From: Punica granatum | Lineage: Eukaryota; Streptophyta; Magnoliopsida; Myrtales; Lythraceae | Direction: 5' to 3' | Assembly (NCBI RefSeq): GCF_007655135.1 | Contig: NC_045129.1 | Span: 37,139,122 to 37,203,121, forward strand | Length of the DNA: 64,000 nt | In this document: one piece after another, positions 1 through 11,496 of the stretch | Position numbering within the stretch: position 1 is the stretch's first letter | Layout: each line of letters begins with the position of its first letter | Made by a program: the position numbers and the translations under genes | Notes under the pieces: generated by a model | What the model was told of the DNA's origin: nothing | Seen by the model: the letters and a program-made list of their open reading frames with translations, nothing else | The model's database searches: none

Positions 1-32
1 GTTTCTACAAATCACTCTCGGTATTTTTAATG

Positions 33-220
33 GTGCGTTTGGTTTCAGAGTTAAAATAACTTTTATTTTGATTGTGGAAAAGGACAAATGATTGTATAGC
101 GTGTTGAGTTAAAATTAAAGTTAAAATTTTTGATTTGAGAAATGTGTATTTTTATTGTGTAGTGTATTGAGTTAAAGTTAAAGTTAAAATTTTTGTGATT
201 TTAACTGCGAAACCAAACAG
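33..220. mobile_element. MITE-like element, GTTTGGTTT termini
   Basis: The left end (GCGTTTGGTTTCAGAGTTAAAA) is mirrored at the right by TTTTAACTGCGAAACCAAAC, giving imperfect terminal inverted repeats around an AT-rich core. The core holds a roughly 48-bp direct duplication (GTTAAAGTTAAAATTTTT-type blocks). No coding potential. The target duplication is not clear, so the superfamily is not assigned. Related ends occur near 283, 44148, 51685 and 53068. Confidence 0.55.
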
Positions 221-282
221 AGTATAATATTCTGTCACTGATTTAATAAATGTTTGAGGTTATGATTGTCTCCATAAATATT

Positions 283-1557
283 AAGGTAGCGTTTGATTTT
301 AAAGTTAAGTAGAGTTGAATTTTAGTTTTAATTGGCTTGTAATGATTGTGTTGTTGAATTATGAAAAAAGTGTGAACAAGTAATACATAGTTAAGAAAAA
401 ATAATGATTGTGTTGTTGAATTGTGGAAAAAATAATAAATAATTGAGAGAATTTAGTATTAAAAATTGAATTTAATAGTTAAAAAAATTGAAGAAAAATA
501 TAAAAGTAATAATAGTGATTGGAGGTAAATGGAATAGGGTGGAGTAGAGCTAAAAAGTTTTTTTAAGTGTTTGAAAATAATTTTTCGTGAGAAAATCATT
601 TACTTGGAAAGTATTTTCAGGGAAAATAATTTGCTTTCAAGTGTTTGAAATCATATTATGAAAATGAATTCCATCTGTTTGATTAGACCACCGAAAATAA
701 ATTCTCAACCTTTAAACCAATATGTGTTAGTTTAAATGATTCGACACTTGTTCTTTTTAAATAAAATTTCGAATTCGAGTTTTGTAAATGGATAAAATTC
801 ACGTTGGAAAAACCTTACCTTTTAGTGGGCCGATCCGGTTCGACTGCATTAGTCGGAATCCAATTGGACTTACGAATACCATAGTTCATATCGAAAAATT
901 TTTAATCTTTACAAAAATAATAAAAAATACAATTAACCTTAGAAAGAAAGATATCTTATTAAAAAAATGTTACCTCTGGTGAAAAGTAGGAAAGAGAGAA
1001 GAGGAGGCGTGAACTGATGATGAGAGAGATCGTAAGGGTATAGAGAAGAAAGAGGGGAAAATGAATTTCTAAAAAGTTTACTTTCATAGTGTATGATAAT
1101 TCTAAATTCCCACGTTTAAATTTTTTTAGTGCATTTGTAAAAAATAATTACTAATTGTGTGCTCTTTAACTTGGATTTGGAAGACACCGATTTTTGTAAA
1201 TTATATTAGGTTCTTTGTGGTATTATACAGACGGAGTCAGTGCTTATACTGATTGTTTAGTTCGTCTGATATGTTCGCGATTAAATATGAAAGTTCAAAC
1301 ATTGCGTAGTGAGGGAGGGCAAGATCATCACTATTGCTGCCTACCATTTTACCTATGCAAAAAAAGAATTCCTAAAATTTTGAGATGAATTCATTTTTCT
1401 TAAAATTGTTCTTTGTTTGTACTTGATGGAAAATATTTTCCAATTGACCAAACTTTATTGTGTTTCCAAACACCAGAAATTGCTAAAATCATTTTCCTGA
1501 AAAGTGATTTGATTGTAACAAATGGAGTCTAAGTATATAAAACTATTAGAATTGTTG
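283..1557. other. Gene-free AT-rich flank with TE fragments
   Basis: No gene is seen. From 283 a second GCGTTTGATTT-type MITE end runs to about 545 without a clear right terminus. Stretches at about 560-640 and 1425-1500 carry GGAAAATATTTTCC-like motifs in opposite orientation, as if they were the decayed ends of one terminal-inverted-repeat element into which the SINE-like copy at 725-910 was inserted. The rest has no recognisable content. Confidence 0.4.
725..910 (+). repeat. SINE-like dispersed repeat, copy 1
   Basis: The sequence shows a tRNA-like internal promoter remnant (TTCGAATTCGAG-type B box near 770) followed by a conserved core, TAGTGGGCCGATCCGGTTCGA, and an ATTAGTCGGAATC block. 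The same series recurs at 16840-17015 and 50715-50890 on the + strand, and at about 15545-15700 on the - strand. Family identity is inferred from the shared order of blocks; no end duplication was resolved. Confidence 0.5.
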
Positions 1558-1565
1558 CCTACAAT

Positions 1566-3776
1566 TAGGGCCGGCAATATTTGATACGACGCGATTACAC
1601 GACGCGATTACACGACGCGGACACGACACGGAGTTAAACGGGTTTGGGTTGGGTATTTTTGATATTCGGGTTAAACGGGTCCAACCCGTTTAGACACGAT
1701 TAATAAAAGTGTTTTAGCGGGTTGAACCCGTGTAACCCGATTATACACGATTAAACCTGTTTATTTAACCGTATTTAATCGTGTTACTGTAATCGTGTAA
1801 CCCATTAACCCGTTTATCTAACTGAATATACGAAAATATCCTTAAATTAACCCTAATTTTGAAATTTCGGAGGCAGTAGGCTTGAGCTTCCACCCGGTTT
1901 CAACTTTCACACGCCCCCCTTCATCCTTCATCTTCACGAGTCGAAGCTCTCTACTCAGACCAGCTGACCAGACAAAGACGAACCCGCGAGCTGTGACCCT
2001 CGGGCCCTCGACTGCGACCTCGACTCGACCTCGCGACCCTCGAGCCCTCGATCCTCGAGCCGTCGACCTCGAGGTCTCTGCTTCTCTCTGTTGACACTAC
2101 TGTTCTGCTCCAATACTTAGTAAGAGTCCTGTTTCCATCCCGAATCTCCCAATTCATTCATCCGATTTCCCTCCTGCTTCCACGGTTCCACCCGATTTCC
2201 TTCGAAATTTGGATCCTTGAGTTGAATTCTTGCAGATCCAGCCTCCACCTGAGTCAAGGACGACTTCGATCGTCTGCTCAGACGAAGCCTCCACCTGAGT
2301 CCTTCCGTCGTTCGGTCGACGGAACCCAGATGAAGGAGACCTCACCACGCCACCTCGATCTCGAGTCGACTTCGCAACCTCCCTCTCTGAAGCAGGTTCG
2401 ATATCACCGTCCTTTGCATTTCTTCTCCAACAATTGATCATCATCAACGCACTCGATCTGTTATGGCAGGCACACATACTTGAAAAATTGTGTGATCGGT
2501 TTTTTGTGTAATTTGGCTGTTACTGATTTGAAACATCATAAGATACTTGAAAACAGAGGGATGTTTTGTCAGATGTTGGAGTTGGAGGTTTGAAATGGGA
2601 TAATGTCCGAACTTGTTTGAGGACGGTTGGATATCAAAAAATGTGCTTGAGTTAACTGAATCAGCAGCAATGCTCTGTATGATATTCTCGCTGGAACTTT
2701 TCAGTTCTATCTGAACTGTGTAAGAGTAGGTACTTTAGGTCATAGGATTGAGCTCAATTCAGGAACTAAGGAACACGGCTTCGGTAGGAATCTGAGTGTG
2801 GACTTATTTTGAGTATATGCAGGATGGCTTACTATATATAGTCTTGCATATATATAATAGTCATGGCTCTTTCAGCTCTCCTTTTTCACTCGTGAAGCAG
2901 TTGGTCCATTTGTCAATGGAAGTTTCTGTCTTTTGAGGTGTTCAAGCTCTTTGCAGTTGTTTGGCTTGGGTTGGATTATGTTATCAAAGTTTCTTATTAG
3001 ATATAATTTGATGTAATCTGTATCTGATGGATCGTGTTTTTCTCAGTTCTGTAGGAAAACATTATGATATATGGAGACTTGTGTCTTTGATGGAGGATTA
3101 CAAGTCAGAAATTGAGAACTGGGACTTGTCTTTGATGGAGAAGACTTGTGTTTGGCTTTCAATATAATTTGGATGAATGTTTGAAATTTTGTTGATTGAG
3201 AACTGAGACTTGTCTTTGATGGAGAAGATTTGTGTTTGGCTTTCAGTATAATTTGGATGAGTATAATTGAGAACTGGGACTTGTCTTTGATGGATGAGAC
3301 TTGTGTTTGGCTTTCAGTATAATTTGGATGGTGTTTGAAATTTTGTTGAGCTGCAGTGCAACTGTGCAATGCATGGAGGAAATAAACGGATAAACGGGTC
3401 GTATAACGTGTCCGGGTAACCGGATTGAACGGGTAAATGGGTCGTGTAAACGTGTCCGGATAAATGGGTTTATCGGATAAACGGGTCGTGTAAACGTATA
3501 CGGGTAATCGGGTTTATCGGATAAACGGGTCGTGTAAACGTGTCCGGGTACCGATTATAATCGTGTTGTGTATTCGTGTATCTATTATGACACGTTTCGA
3601 TAAACAGATTTAAACGTGTCGTGTACGGGTTGACACAAATATAACCGTGTCGTGTACGGGTTTCCAAAACCTGACCCGTTTAATAATCGTGTTGTGTAAG
3701 GGTTATGACTTCGATAACACGAACCCGTTTAGACACGACACGTATAAACACGACACGATACGAATTGCCGACCCTA
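1566..3776. mobile_element. Non-autonomous hAT-type transposon, copy A
   Basis: The element begins TAGGGCCGGCAATATTTGA and ends CGAATTGCCGACCCTA. It is flanked by a perfect 8-bp direct duplication CCTACAAT (1558-1565 and 3777-3784), the hallmark of hAT transposition. Both ends are packed with CACGACACG/AACGGGT-type subterminal repeats, the kind that bind hAT transposase in known elements. The interior has a GC-rich block (about 1880-2450, CTCGACC-rich) and a three-unit tandem repeat (about 3112-3345). No transposase reading frame is visible, so it would need a partner element to move. Confidence 0.88.
3112..3345. repeat. Three-copy minisatellite inside hAT copy A
   Basis: A unit starting CTGGGACTTGTCTTTGATGG and running through TGTGTTTGGCTTTCAATATA is repeated three times, starting near 3119, 3203 and 3275. 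Units are about 84 and 72 bp because the middle unit lacks part of the TTTGAAATTTTGTTG tail. Reverse-frame open stretches here are repeat artefacts. Confidence 0.8.
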
Positions 3777-3869
3777 CCTACAATACGCTCAGTAAAGCAC
3801 TTTCTTTTTTCAATTACAAAGGGATTTTCTGAGTCTAATATAACATATTTTTTAACTTACATATTACGT

Positions 3870-5267
3870 TAGGGGAGGCAATTCGTATCGTGTCGTATTT
3901 ATACGTGTCGTGTCTAAACGAATTCGTGTAATCGAAGTTATAACCCGTACACGACACGATTAATAAACGGGTCAGGTATGTACACGACACGGTTATATCC
4001 ATGTCAACCCGTACACGACACGTTTAAACCCGTTTATTGAAACGTGTCATAATAGGTACACGTATACAAGACACAATTATAACCGGTACTTGGACACGTT
4101 AACACGACATGTTTATCCGATCAACCCGTTTATTCGAACACGTTTACACGATCCGTTTATCCGGACACGTTTACCCGTACACATTTACACTATCAAAATA
4201 AGTAAACTGGAGTTAGTAGTTAAGAACAACGTAATGTTTATAGCCTCCAACAACAATCAGGAAACCAACAAATATAGGAAACACAATATTAGAGGTGCCA
4301 GCAGAAATTCCAACACAATATTCATCTTCAATCTTCAACAGAAAGCATAATAGGTGCCTAAGCATACAGAGATAGACAGAACAACTGAACAAGCATCAAA
4401 GTCGGGGGAAGGGGAGTGCCTTGCGGTCTGCAGAGCAAGGGATACCCAATGTCGAGGTCGCATGGTCAAGTCAGGGTGGAGGTCGACCTAACGTCGTCTT
4501 CGTCTGAGGTCGGACTCGTCGGAGAGAGGGCTCGAGGTCAAGGGCTCAACGGTAGAGGGCTCGAGGGTCGTGGGATGGCAGTCGCGGTCGCGGGGTTGTG
4601 GTTGCGGGGCCGAGGTCGCGGGGTCGAGTCGAGGTCGAGGTCGTGCGGTCGAGGTTTCGTCTGGGTACTGTCGACCGGAACGGCGGAAGGATTCAAGTGG
4701 AGGCTTGCTCTGAGAGGACAGTCGAGGTCGTCTTCGACTCAAGTGGATGCTGGATCTAGATCGAGTGGAAGCTGGAAGCAAGAAGCCGAAAGATGAAGAT
4801 TGAAGACTGAAGATGAATCTGGAAATTTTGAATCCGGTGATGGTGAAGACTGAAGATGAATATGATCTTCTGAAGCAGGATTAGGAAGATCGAATTGAAG
4901 ACTCCTAGTTCTGAACGCCGCGGCTGGCTGAAGCAGTGACTGCAAGTCTGCAACTGGAAGTTTGGAAGAGAAAGACCGAAAGAGGAAATTTCGAAATTAG
5001 GTTAGGGTTATTGTAAGGATATTTTGGTAAATTCAGTTAGATAAACGGGTTAACAGGTTACACGATTAAATAACACGATTGAACACGTCTAAATAAACAG
5101 GTTTAATCGTGTATAATCGGGTTATACAGATTCAAGCCGTTTAGACACGATTATTAACCGTGTCAACCCGTTTAGACCGATTATCAAAAAACCCCAACCC
5201 ATACCCGTTTAACTCCGTGTCGTATCCGTGTTGTGTAATCGTGTCGTGTCAAATATTGCCGGCCCTA
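3870..5267. mobile_element. Non-autonomous hAT-type transposon, copy B
   Basis: The element begins TAGGGGAGGCAATTCGTATC and ends TCAAATATTGCCGGCCCTA, flanked by a perfect 8-bp duplication TATTACGT (3862-3869 and 5268-5275). Its left end matches the reverse complement of copy A's right end, and its right end matches the reverse complement of copy A's left end. B is therefore a second insertion of the same family in the opposite orientation. It is shorter (1398 against 2211 bp) and lacks the minisatellite. A GC-rich CGAGGTCG-type block lies at about 4450-4980. Confidence 0.88.
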
Positions 5268-5275
5268 TATTACGT

Positions 5276-6225
5276 GATATGATCATGTAATTTCTAATAT
5301 GCACTGCATTTTTTAAAAATTATGAGGGGAAAGTTTTCAGATATAATGATTTTGTTTTTAAAAGAAAGGATACAATGCACATAAAATTATTATTATTATT
5401 ATTATTATTATGGGATAAAAATGACCCGAGGAACATCTTTTTGGGTGTGTATATGCCTTGTAACTTGGGGGGAAAGTTTGGGCTTTTGCAGCCAAAGTTG
5501 AAAAGTGGCCCATTTCTAGTGCAATTACATAGGCCCCAAAGGCAATGCATTAAAGACTGTAAGAATTTGTATATGAATGAAGATGCATGAGTAGTGGATG
5601 CACTGATTTCATTTTCATCTTCACGTCATTTTCCCTCAACTGATGGATAACCATTTGTTACCAATGACGAATTTTTTCGTCTTCAATTTCAAATTGAAAT
5701 GATTGGATTTGCACAAGTAGAAATCATAAATTTCAACACAATAAAATGATATAATGAATCTTTTTTTTTAGATAGTGAATTGCCTTTTTCCTTACATTTT
5801 ATCCTATTCATTGGTCCTTATCATTAATACCGGAAAATTAGTTTCTTTCAGTTTGTACCAATGAGGATTTGAACGAGTTGCACATACACCCTAGTACATG
5901 TTCCTCGGCGTTGAGGACATCCCTGGAGAGCAAGGGATTTCGTGACATTTATGATTGGTTGTCTTGTGTTTCTAATAAGTTGTTTAATAGTTGGCATGTT
6001 GAATCGTATACATAACATATGGACCGATTTAGATCGATCATAACCGGAATCATTTGTTCATATAAGGATTGTAGCTTTGCTGTGAGCTGTCGTATCCACA
6101 TATGGGTAAATTCGACATGTTCTTATGCTACTGGACCTTTATATGATCATGTTATTGCATGGAACATCTAACTTCCAAACATCGTCGTTAAATAAGTCTT
6201 ATTGTAACCCGCCCTTTCAGAGTAA
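5276..6225. other. Gene-free spacer
   Basis: AT-rich sequence with an (ATT)n/(TTA)n microsatellite at about 5386-5411. No gene, terminal repeat or retroelement end is recognised. Short open frames here have no coding character. Confidence 0.5.
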
Positions 6226-6812
6226 TGTTCGTTGAAATATCTTGTCCCACGAGAAAAAATTAAGAAAGAAACCACAAACTTATATGAGATTTGTATCCAA
6301 CAACCTATGAGTTTAAAATTTGGGGTTGCATATGGCTCAAGTTTGTGTGGCTCAAGTGAGAATTTTATAAGATATCAGAGCGGGTTACGTTTTCGCGAGC
6401 ATGTGTGGGCTCACACCACGCTAGATTCGGTTTCGAGGTTGCCAAGAGTGCGCTTCATATTAATTAGACTCGAAAGTGACTTATTCTAGTTATGAGGTAA
6501 CTAAAGGTGCACCTCTAGTGAGGCTCGAGTGTGGAGCTCGAGGCTAATTTTGTATTTGTCCTCCTAGCCCGAGCACGGAAAAAGATGCTGGGCTCATGGT
6601 TAGTTGTGGAGGACAGGTATTTAAGGACACGTGGTACATGCTGGATCACACGCTATCACACGAAGGCAGGTATTGAAATATCTTGTCATATATGGAAAAA
6701 TTGATAAAGAAACCACAGGCTTATATAACGCTTGGATCCAACAACTTATTGGCTTAAATTTTTGAGTTGCAGATGAGTTCAAGTCCGTATAGGTCCAAAT
6801 GAGAATTTTACA
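6226..6812 (+). mobile_element. TRIM-like retrotransposon (short LTRs, Met-tRNA primer site)
   Basis: Two direct repeats of about 140 bp (about 6231-6369 and 6673-6812) share TTGAAATATCTTGTC, AAGAAACCACA, a TCCAACAACCTAT-type block and GAGAATTTTA near the end. Directly after the first repeat lies ATATCAGAGCGGGTT (6372-6386), close to the plant initiator Met-tRNA primer-binding site. The 300-bp interior has no gag or pol. This is the architecture of terminal-repeat retrotransposons in miniature. The 5-bp target duplication is not clear, so exact ends are uncertain. Confidence 0.7.
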
Positions 6813-6924
6813 ATGCCGGTGTTCTACACGTCACAAATAGAGATTCTAGCAAGGTCAAAACTAATGTACGACATCTGTAACATTTTGCCATCTCGTCGAG
6901 TAAATTAAAGCAAACCATTTAAGC

Positions 6925-7895
6925 TTAATGCGTGTTTGTTTGGACTTAAAATTAAGTGTTGAAATTTTAAGTAATTAATGGAATAAGTGCTTAATAGAAT
7001 AAGTCAATCTTGTTTGGTTAATGGTGAATTTTTGACTTATTTCACTGAGTTGGGGTAGATTTTAATTTATTACATCGGTATCCTTAAACTTTTTTTGCTT
7101 TTTGCAAATCAATCCACCATTGCTCCCTACACCCCAAGAGAGAGAGGGGAGGGGCGACTAGTGGCCCCTCTCTTCACTATTGTTGATTCCCAGCAATGGT
7201 GGCCCCGTCGCCGGCCACAACCCTTCTAGTGAGGTCCCTTGGGTCTAGCGACCTCGCCGGAGGGGTAATGACCGGCGATGGGGCTAGCACCGCAGGGAAT
7301 TTTTCATGATCTCCTCTCCCTCCTGTCTTGAGAAAGAGCAAGAAGGAGATTTGGGCTGCGGTGGCTCGTTGTGGGCCACTGCAGCCCATTCAATGTCGTC
7401 GGCATCATCAGTGGTCGTGTGATGATGTCGCCTAAGCTACAGTGGCCTGTGACGAGCCATCGCAACCCAAATCTCCTCCCTTCTCTCTTGAGAGAAAGAG
7501 AAGTTGGGAAAAATTTATGGCGGCGATGACCTCATCGTTGGCCGCACCCCTCAGCTAAGGTCACGGGACCGAGAATCAACGGCGGCATAGGGGGCAACTC
7601 TTTGCCTCTCTTCTCTATCTCTTCTCTCTCTCTCTCTCTCTCTCGGCTATGGGGAGGAAAGGTGGATTGGTTTGCAAAAATAAAAAGTTTGAGGGCACCG
7701 GTACAATAAATGAGAAAATGGTCATAGCCGAGCGAATTAGTTAAAAAGTGCTCAATGATTTAATAGGTTTTGGATTACTTACTCATTAATTAAGTTAATT
7801 TTCATATTGTGTTACCGAACAAATTTAACTCAATTAAGTGTTGAATGATTAAATTCAATACTTAATTTAAATTATCAAAGACAACCTTAGTCGAA
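6925..7895. mobile_element. Foldback-like element with nested inverted repeats
   Basis: Outer ends (TGTTTGTTTGGACTTAAAATTAAG at left; CTTAATTTAAATTATCAAAGACA at right) are imperfect inverted repeats. Inside, 7070-7123 and 7660-7712 are a second inverted pair (AAATCAATCCACC against GGTGGATTGGTTT). A third pair, about 7350-7390 against 7435-7480, carries GGAGATTTGGG and its complement. The whole can fold into a long hairpin. No transposase frame is present. A TTA trinucleotide borders both sides, as in PIF/Harbinger insertions, but that assignment is tentative. Confidence 0.6.
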
Positions 7896-8152
7896 GAGGA
7901 TCGAAACTTCGATGACTTCTATGAATAATTGTCCACTTAACGACCGGGCCGAACCGGTGCGAAGGTAAATTGGTTAATATGGTGAAAGTATACATATAAA
8001 ATTCTTATGATAATATATGCCTTGGGAACGAAAAAGAATATTCCTAATGTAATATATAATACACAATTTCCATCATCACATCTTCTCTTTATATCCACAA
8101 CCGCCGGTCAACCACCACCACCTCATCCGTCGTAGCCGGCCGCTTGCCCACC

Positions 8153-10621
8153 ATGGATCTTCTTCCACATCTCCTCCTCCTTCTCCTCACTTTGCTTTCC
8201 CTCATCGATCCATCTTCTCAATCTTCCCAAGTATCCATCTCCGTATCCCCCACCGTCCTCTCCAAGTCCGGCGACACGGTCCGGATCCAATGGACCGGCG
8301 TTGACTCTCCCTCCGACCTCGACTGGCTCGGGATCTACTCCCCACCGGACTCCCCGGATGACCTCTTCATCGGCTACGTCTTCCTCTCGACCGACCCGGC
8401 TCACCTGACCTCCGGGTCTGGCTCCGTCTCCCTCCCCCTCCCCAACCTCCGGGCCAACTACACCTTCCGGATCTTCCGATGGTCCAAGTCCGAGATCGAC
8501 CCGACCCGGCTCGACCACGACCACAACCCGCTGCCGGGAACCCGCCACCAGCTCGCGACCTCGGATGCTGTCGGCTTCTCGACGGGCCGCCGGCCGGAGC
8601 AGGTCCACCTGGCGTTCACGGACCGGGAGGACGAGATGAGGGTCATGTTCATGACGGGGGACAAGGAGGAGAGGCTCGTGAGGTACGGGGAGAGCGAGGG
8701 GGAGCTTGGGTCCTCGGCGGCGGCTTTGGTGGAGAGGTACGAGAGGGAGGACATGTGCGATGAGCCTGCGAACGAGACCGCCGGGTGGAGGGACCCCGGG
8801 TGGATTCACAGCGCAGTCATGAAGGATTTGAAGAAGGGCTTGAGGTACTATTATCAGGTAAATCAATATTTCATGCCCAGCTCTTCCTTCTTGTTTTCCA
8901 GCCGATTGCTCTAACGTGAGATTCGAAGTCTCGGGTTAAGGAAATTTGTTTGGCAATTACCTTAAAAAGTTTCATTCTTGATTGTTGGCACTCTTCAGAT
9001 GTTAGTGCATTTGCTGTTATATAGGGATTACTTTGATGAGCCTGAAGATTGAATTTTTAGTTTGTATTTGTCTATATACCGTTTGTGAATGATAGATCAA
9101 TCGTCGTTTTCTTCTTTGAGGCTAGCGAATATATGGGTCCTGGAGTTGTTGGTTTAAAGGGGAAAGATTCAGTCCTCGATATAATGTCACTTGCTGATGA
9201 ATGTTCCTCTCTGAGGAAAAGTTCACTCTTGTTCAGGAAGTTGATATTTGAAATTGAAAAGGAGGGGAGGGCGGGGCGTGATCCTTCCATTTCTAAAGCT
9301 TTCTTACAATATTGGTTATATTCATCACAAATAGCAACTTATCTCGAGTTCCTGGCATTTCGGGTGGTAGGTTGGTAGCGATTCTGGGGGTTGGAGTCCA
9401 ATGTACAGCTTTGTATCACGGGACACACACTCTGATGAGGCATATGCTTTCCTCTTCGGGGACATGGGAACTGCAACTCCCTACACGACTTTCTACAGAA
9501 CCCAAGACGAGAGCATATCAACTATGAAATGGATCCTCCGAGACCTTGAAGCGCTAGGGCCCAGCAAGCCCAGCTTTGTGTCCCACATTGGAGACATCAG
9601 CTATGCGAGGGGCTACTTGTGGCTTTGGGACCACTTCTTCACCCAGATAGAGCCTGTTGCTGCCCGTGTGCCTTACCATGTCTGCATCGGGAACCATGAG
9701 TACGACTGGCCCGCGCAGCCTTGGAAGCCTGATTGGGCAAAGACGATTTACGGGAAGGACGGAGGAGGTGAGTGTGGGGTACCCTACAGTCTAAGGTTCA
9801 AAATGCCCGGCAACTCTTCCGAGCCAACAGGGACAAGGGCCCCGGCAACCCGTAACCTCTACTACTCATTTGATGTGGGGCCAGTCCACTTTGTCTACAT
9901 GTCAACGGAGACAAATTTCCTCCCTGGGAGCGCCCAGTACGACTTCTTGAGGAATGATCTGGAATCGGTTGACAGGGAGAAGACCCCGTTCGTGGTGGTT
10001 CAGGGGCATAGACCAATGTACACGACGAGCTATGAGGCCCGAGATGCTCCAATAAGGGCACAAATGCTTGAGCACATCGAGCCTTTATTTGTGGAGAATG
10101 GGGTGACCCTTGCTCTGTGGGGCCATGTTCATCGATATGAAAGATTCTGCCCATTGAGGAACTTTACATGCAGGACGACCGAAGGATACCCGATTCACAT
10201 TGTGATCGGGATGGCAGGTCAGGACTGGCAACCTGTCTGGCAGCCGAGATCGGACCATCTGAAAGACCCAATCTATCCACAGCCGGCAAGATCTTTGTAC
10301 CGAGGTGGGGAGTTTGGGTACACAAGATTAGTTGCTACGAGGGAGAAGCTGACCCTTTCTTATGTGGGGAATCATGACGGCGAAGTGCATGATAAGGTGG
10401 AGATTCTGGCATCAGGGCTGGTAGTGAGCAGCGGTATTGATGATGCTGAGGGGATGAAGAATGGCGGGGTGGTCGAGTCATCCTTTTCATGGTTTATGAA
10501 GGTAGCCAGTGTGCTGATTCTCGGGGCTTTTATTGGGTACATTCTCGGTTACGTCTCGCATGCCCAGAGGGAGGGTGCAATGAAATGGAGGTGGTCCCCC
10601 TTGAAGAATGAAGATGTGTGA
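8153..10621 (+). CDS. PAP2: Purple acid phosphatase, PAP2/PAP9 type, membrane-anchored
   Basis: Two exons, 8153-8857 and 9371-10621, joined in phase 0 (CAG|GTAAAT donor, GTGGTAG acceptor), give 651 residues, the usual length of this subfamily. The ATG sits in CCACCATGG context. Residues 1-20 are hydrophobic (Leu-rich), followed by an Ig-like N-terminal domain. Exon 2 carries the metallophosphatase motifs in order: GDMG (about 266), GDISYARGY (about 310), GNHEYD (about 343), VVQGHRPMY (about 448) and GHVHRYER (about 487). All seven metal-ligand positions look present, although database names often say 'probable inactive'. A C-terminal hydrophobic helix (about 612-632) followed by basic residues matches the tail anchor that places Arabidopsis PAP2 on plastid and mitochondrial outer membranes. 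Family members hydrolyse phosphate esters and affect organelle import and carbon status; the role here is inferred from homology. Confidence 0.95.
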
Positions 10622-10749
10622 GAGTCCCAGAATTCTTTGAAACTGTTGCTGTCTGGGTTTCATTGAAGAAGAAAGACTTGTGACTTCCACTTAAGTCAGA
10701 ACACAAACTACGATATAATCTGATGTCGAGATATTATGTTCTTAGGCAG

Positions 10750-11160
10750 CTGGCAATGATCCGGATGGTCCCTTAAGAGTTTGTGCAACGACCGGAAGTT
10801 CAGAGAACTTGGTGAAGAATGACTTGTTGGGACAGGACAGTCTCTTGTAAATATGTCCCTTAAGAAGTTTAAACAATAGTGTGTTAATTAGTTCGGCCTT
10901 GTGAATGGTACCCGTCAAATCTTCTCGACGGCTATGGACTAATAGCTTCAAAATAAAAGAACATATGTTGCCTGTACTGTTAAGTCAATCAACATAGTAT
11001 TTGACACCTTCTTGTTCAGTTGAACTGGCTATATTTCAGAACAAGCAATTGTTTCTCGTATATTAAGATATTTTTTCTTCCTTAAGTTAGTTCTAATTTG
11101 TTTGTTGCCCTTAATGGATATTGCATCTTCATACTTCATATACCATAAAAAAATCTTCAT
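10750..11160. other. Spacer between PAP2 and SNAP33 genes
   Basis: Probably holds the 3' untranslated region of the phosphatase gene and AT-rich spacer. Nothing else is recognised before the tandem repeat at 11191. Confidence 0.5.
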
Positions 11161-11190
11161 ACTAAAAGAATCGAAGTGTTCTCACAGATT

Positions 11191-11338
11191 CATTATCGTT
11201 AATTTTTTTCAGTTTTTCGTATCGGGACCGTCGATTTAAACACGTGAGAGAGAAAATCGCCATTATTGTTAATTTTTTTTCAGTTTTCCGTAACCAGACT
11301 GTCGATTCAAGCAAGTGAGAGAGAAAGCTGCCAAGCTG
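11191..11338. repeat. Two-copy tandem repeat, about 70 bp unit
   Basis: CATTATCGTTAATTTTTTTC at 11191 recurs as CATTATTGTTAATTTTTTTTC at 11261. Both units continue through a CGTCGATT-type block and GTGAGAGAGAAA. It lies just 3' of the SNARE gene and may be in its 3' untranslated region. Confidence 0.75.
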
Positions 11339-11496
11339 GAATGTTATTGCAGGAAAATTGATCATCAGTTTATTCATTGGATGAGATTACAAAAATGGAA
11401 GCAATGGCCCTAGACACGAGCAATTACAAGATTATGAGTAAGAAGCCAAGCGCAAGCAGAGACGACAAGTGAAGAAGACAGCTCCATTCTGCCATT

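Noticed and set aside
3400..4160. Regularly spaced CACGACACG/AACGGGTC repeats as a CRISPR-like or satellite array
   Set aside because: Units are irregular and degenerate, and they lie within the ends of two hAT elements defined by target duplications; they are subterminal repeats.
6226..6812. Cassandra-type TRIM carrying 5S rRNA
   Set aside because: No 5S rRNA promoter or conserved 5S blocks are found in either repeat.
8123..8866. 247-codon minus-strand open frame
   Set aside because: Lies wholly opposite PAP2 exon 1; a GC-rich exon commonly leaves an open antisense frame. Composition is Arg/Pro/Val-rich without motifs.
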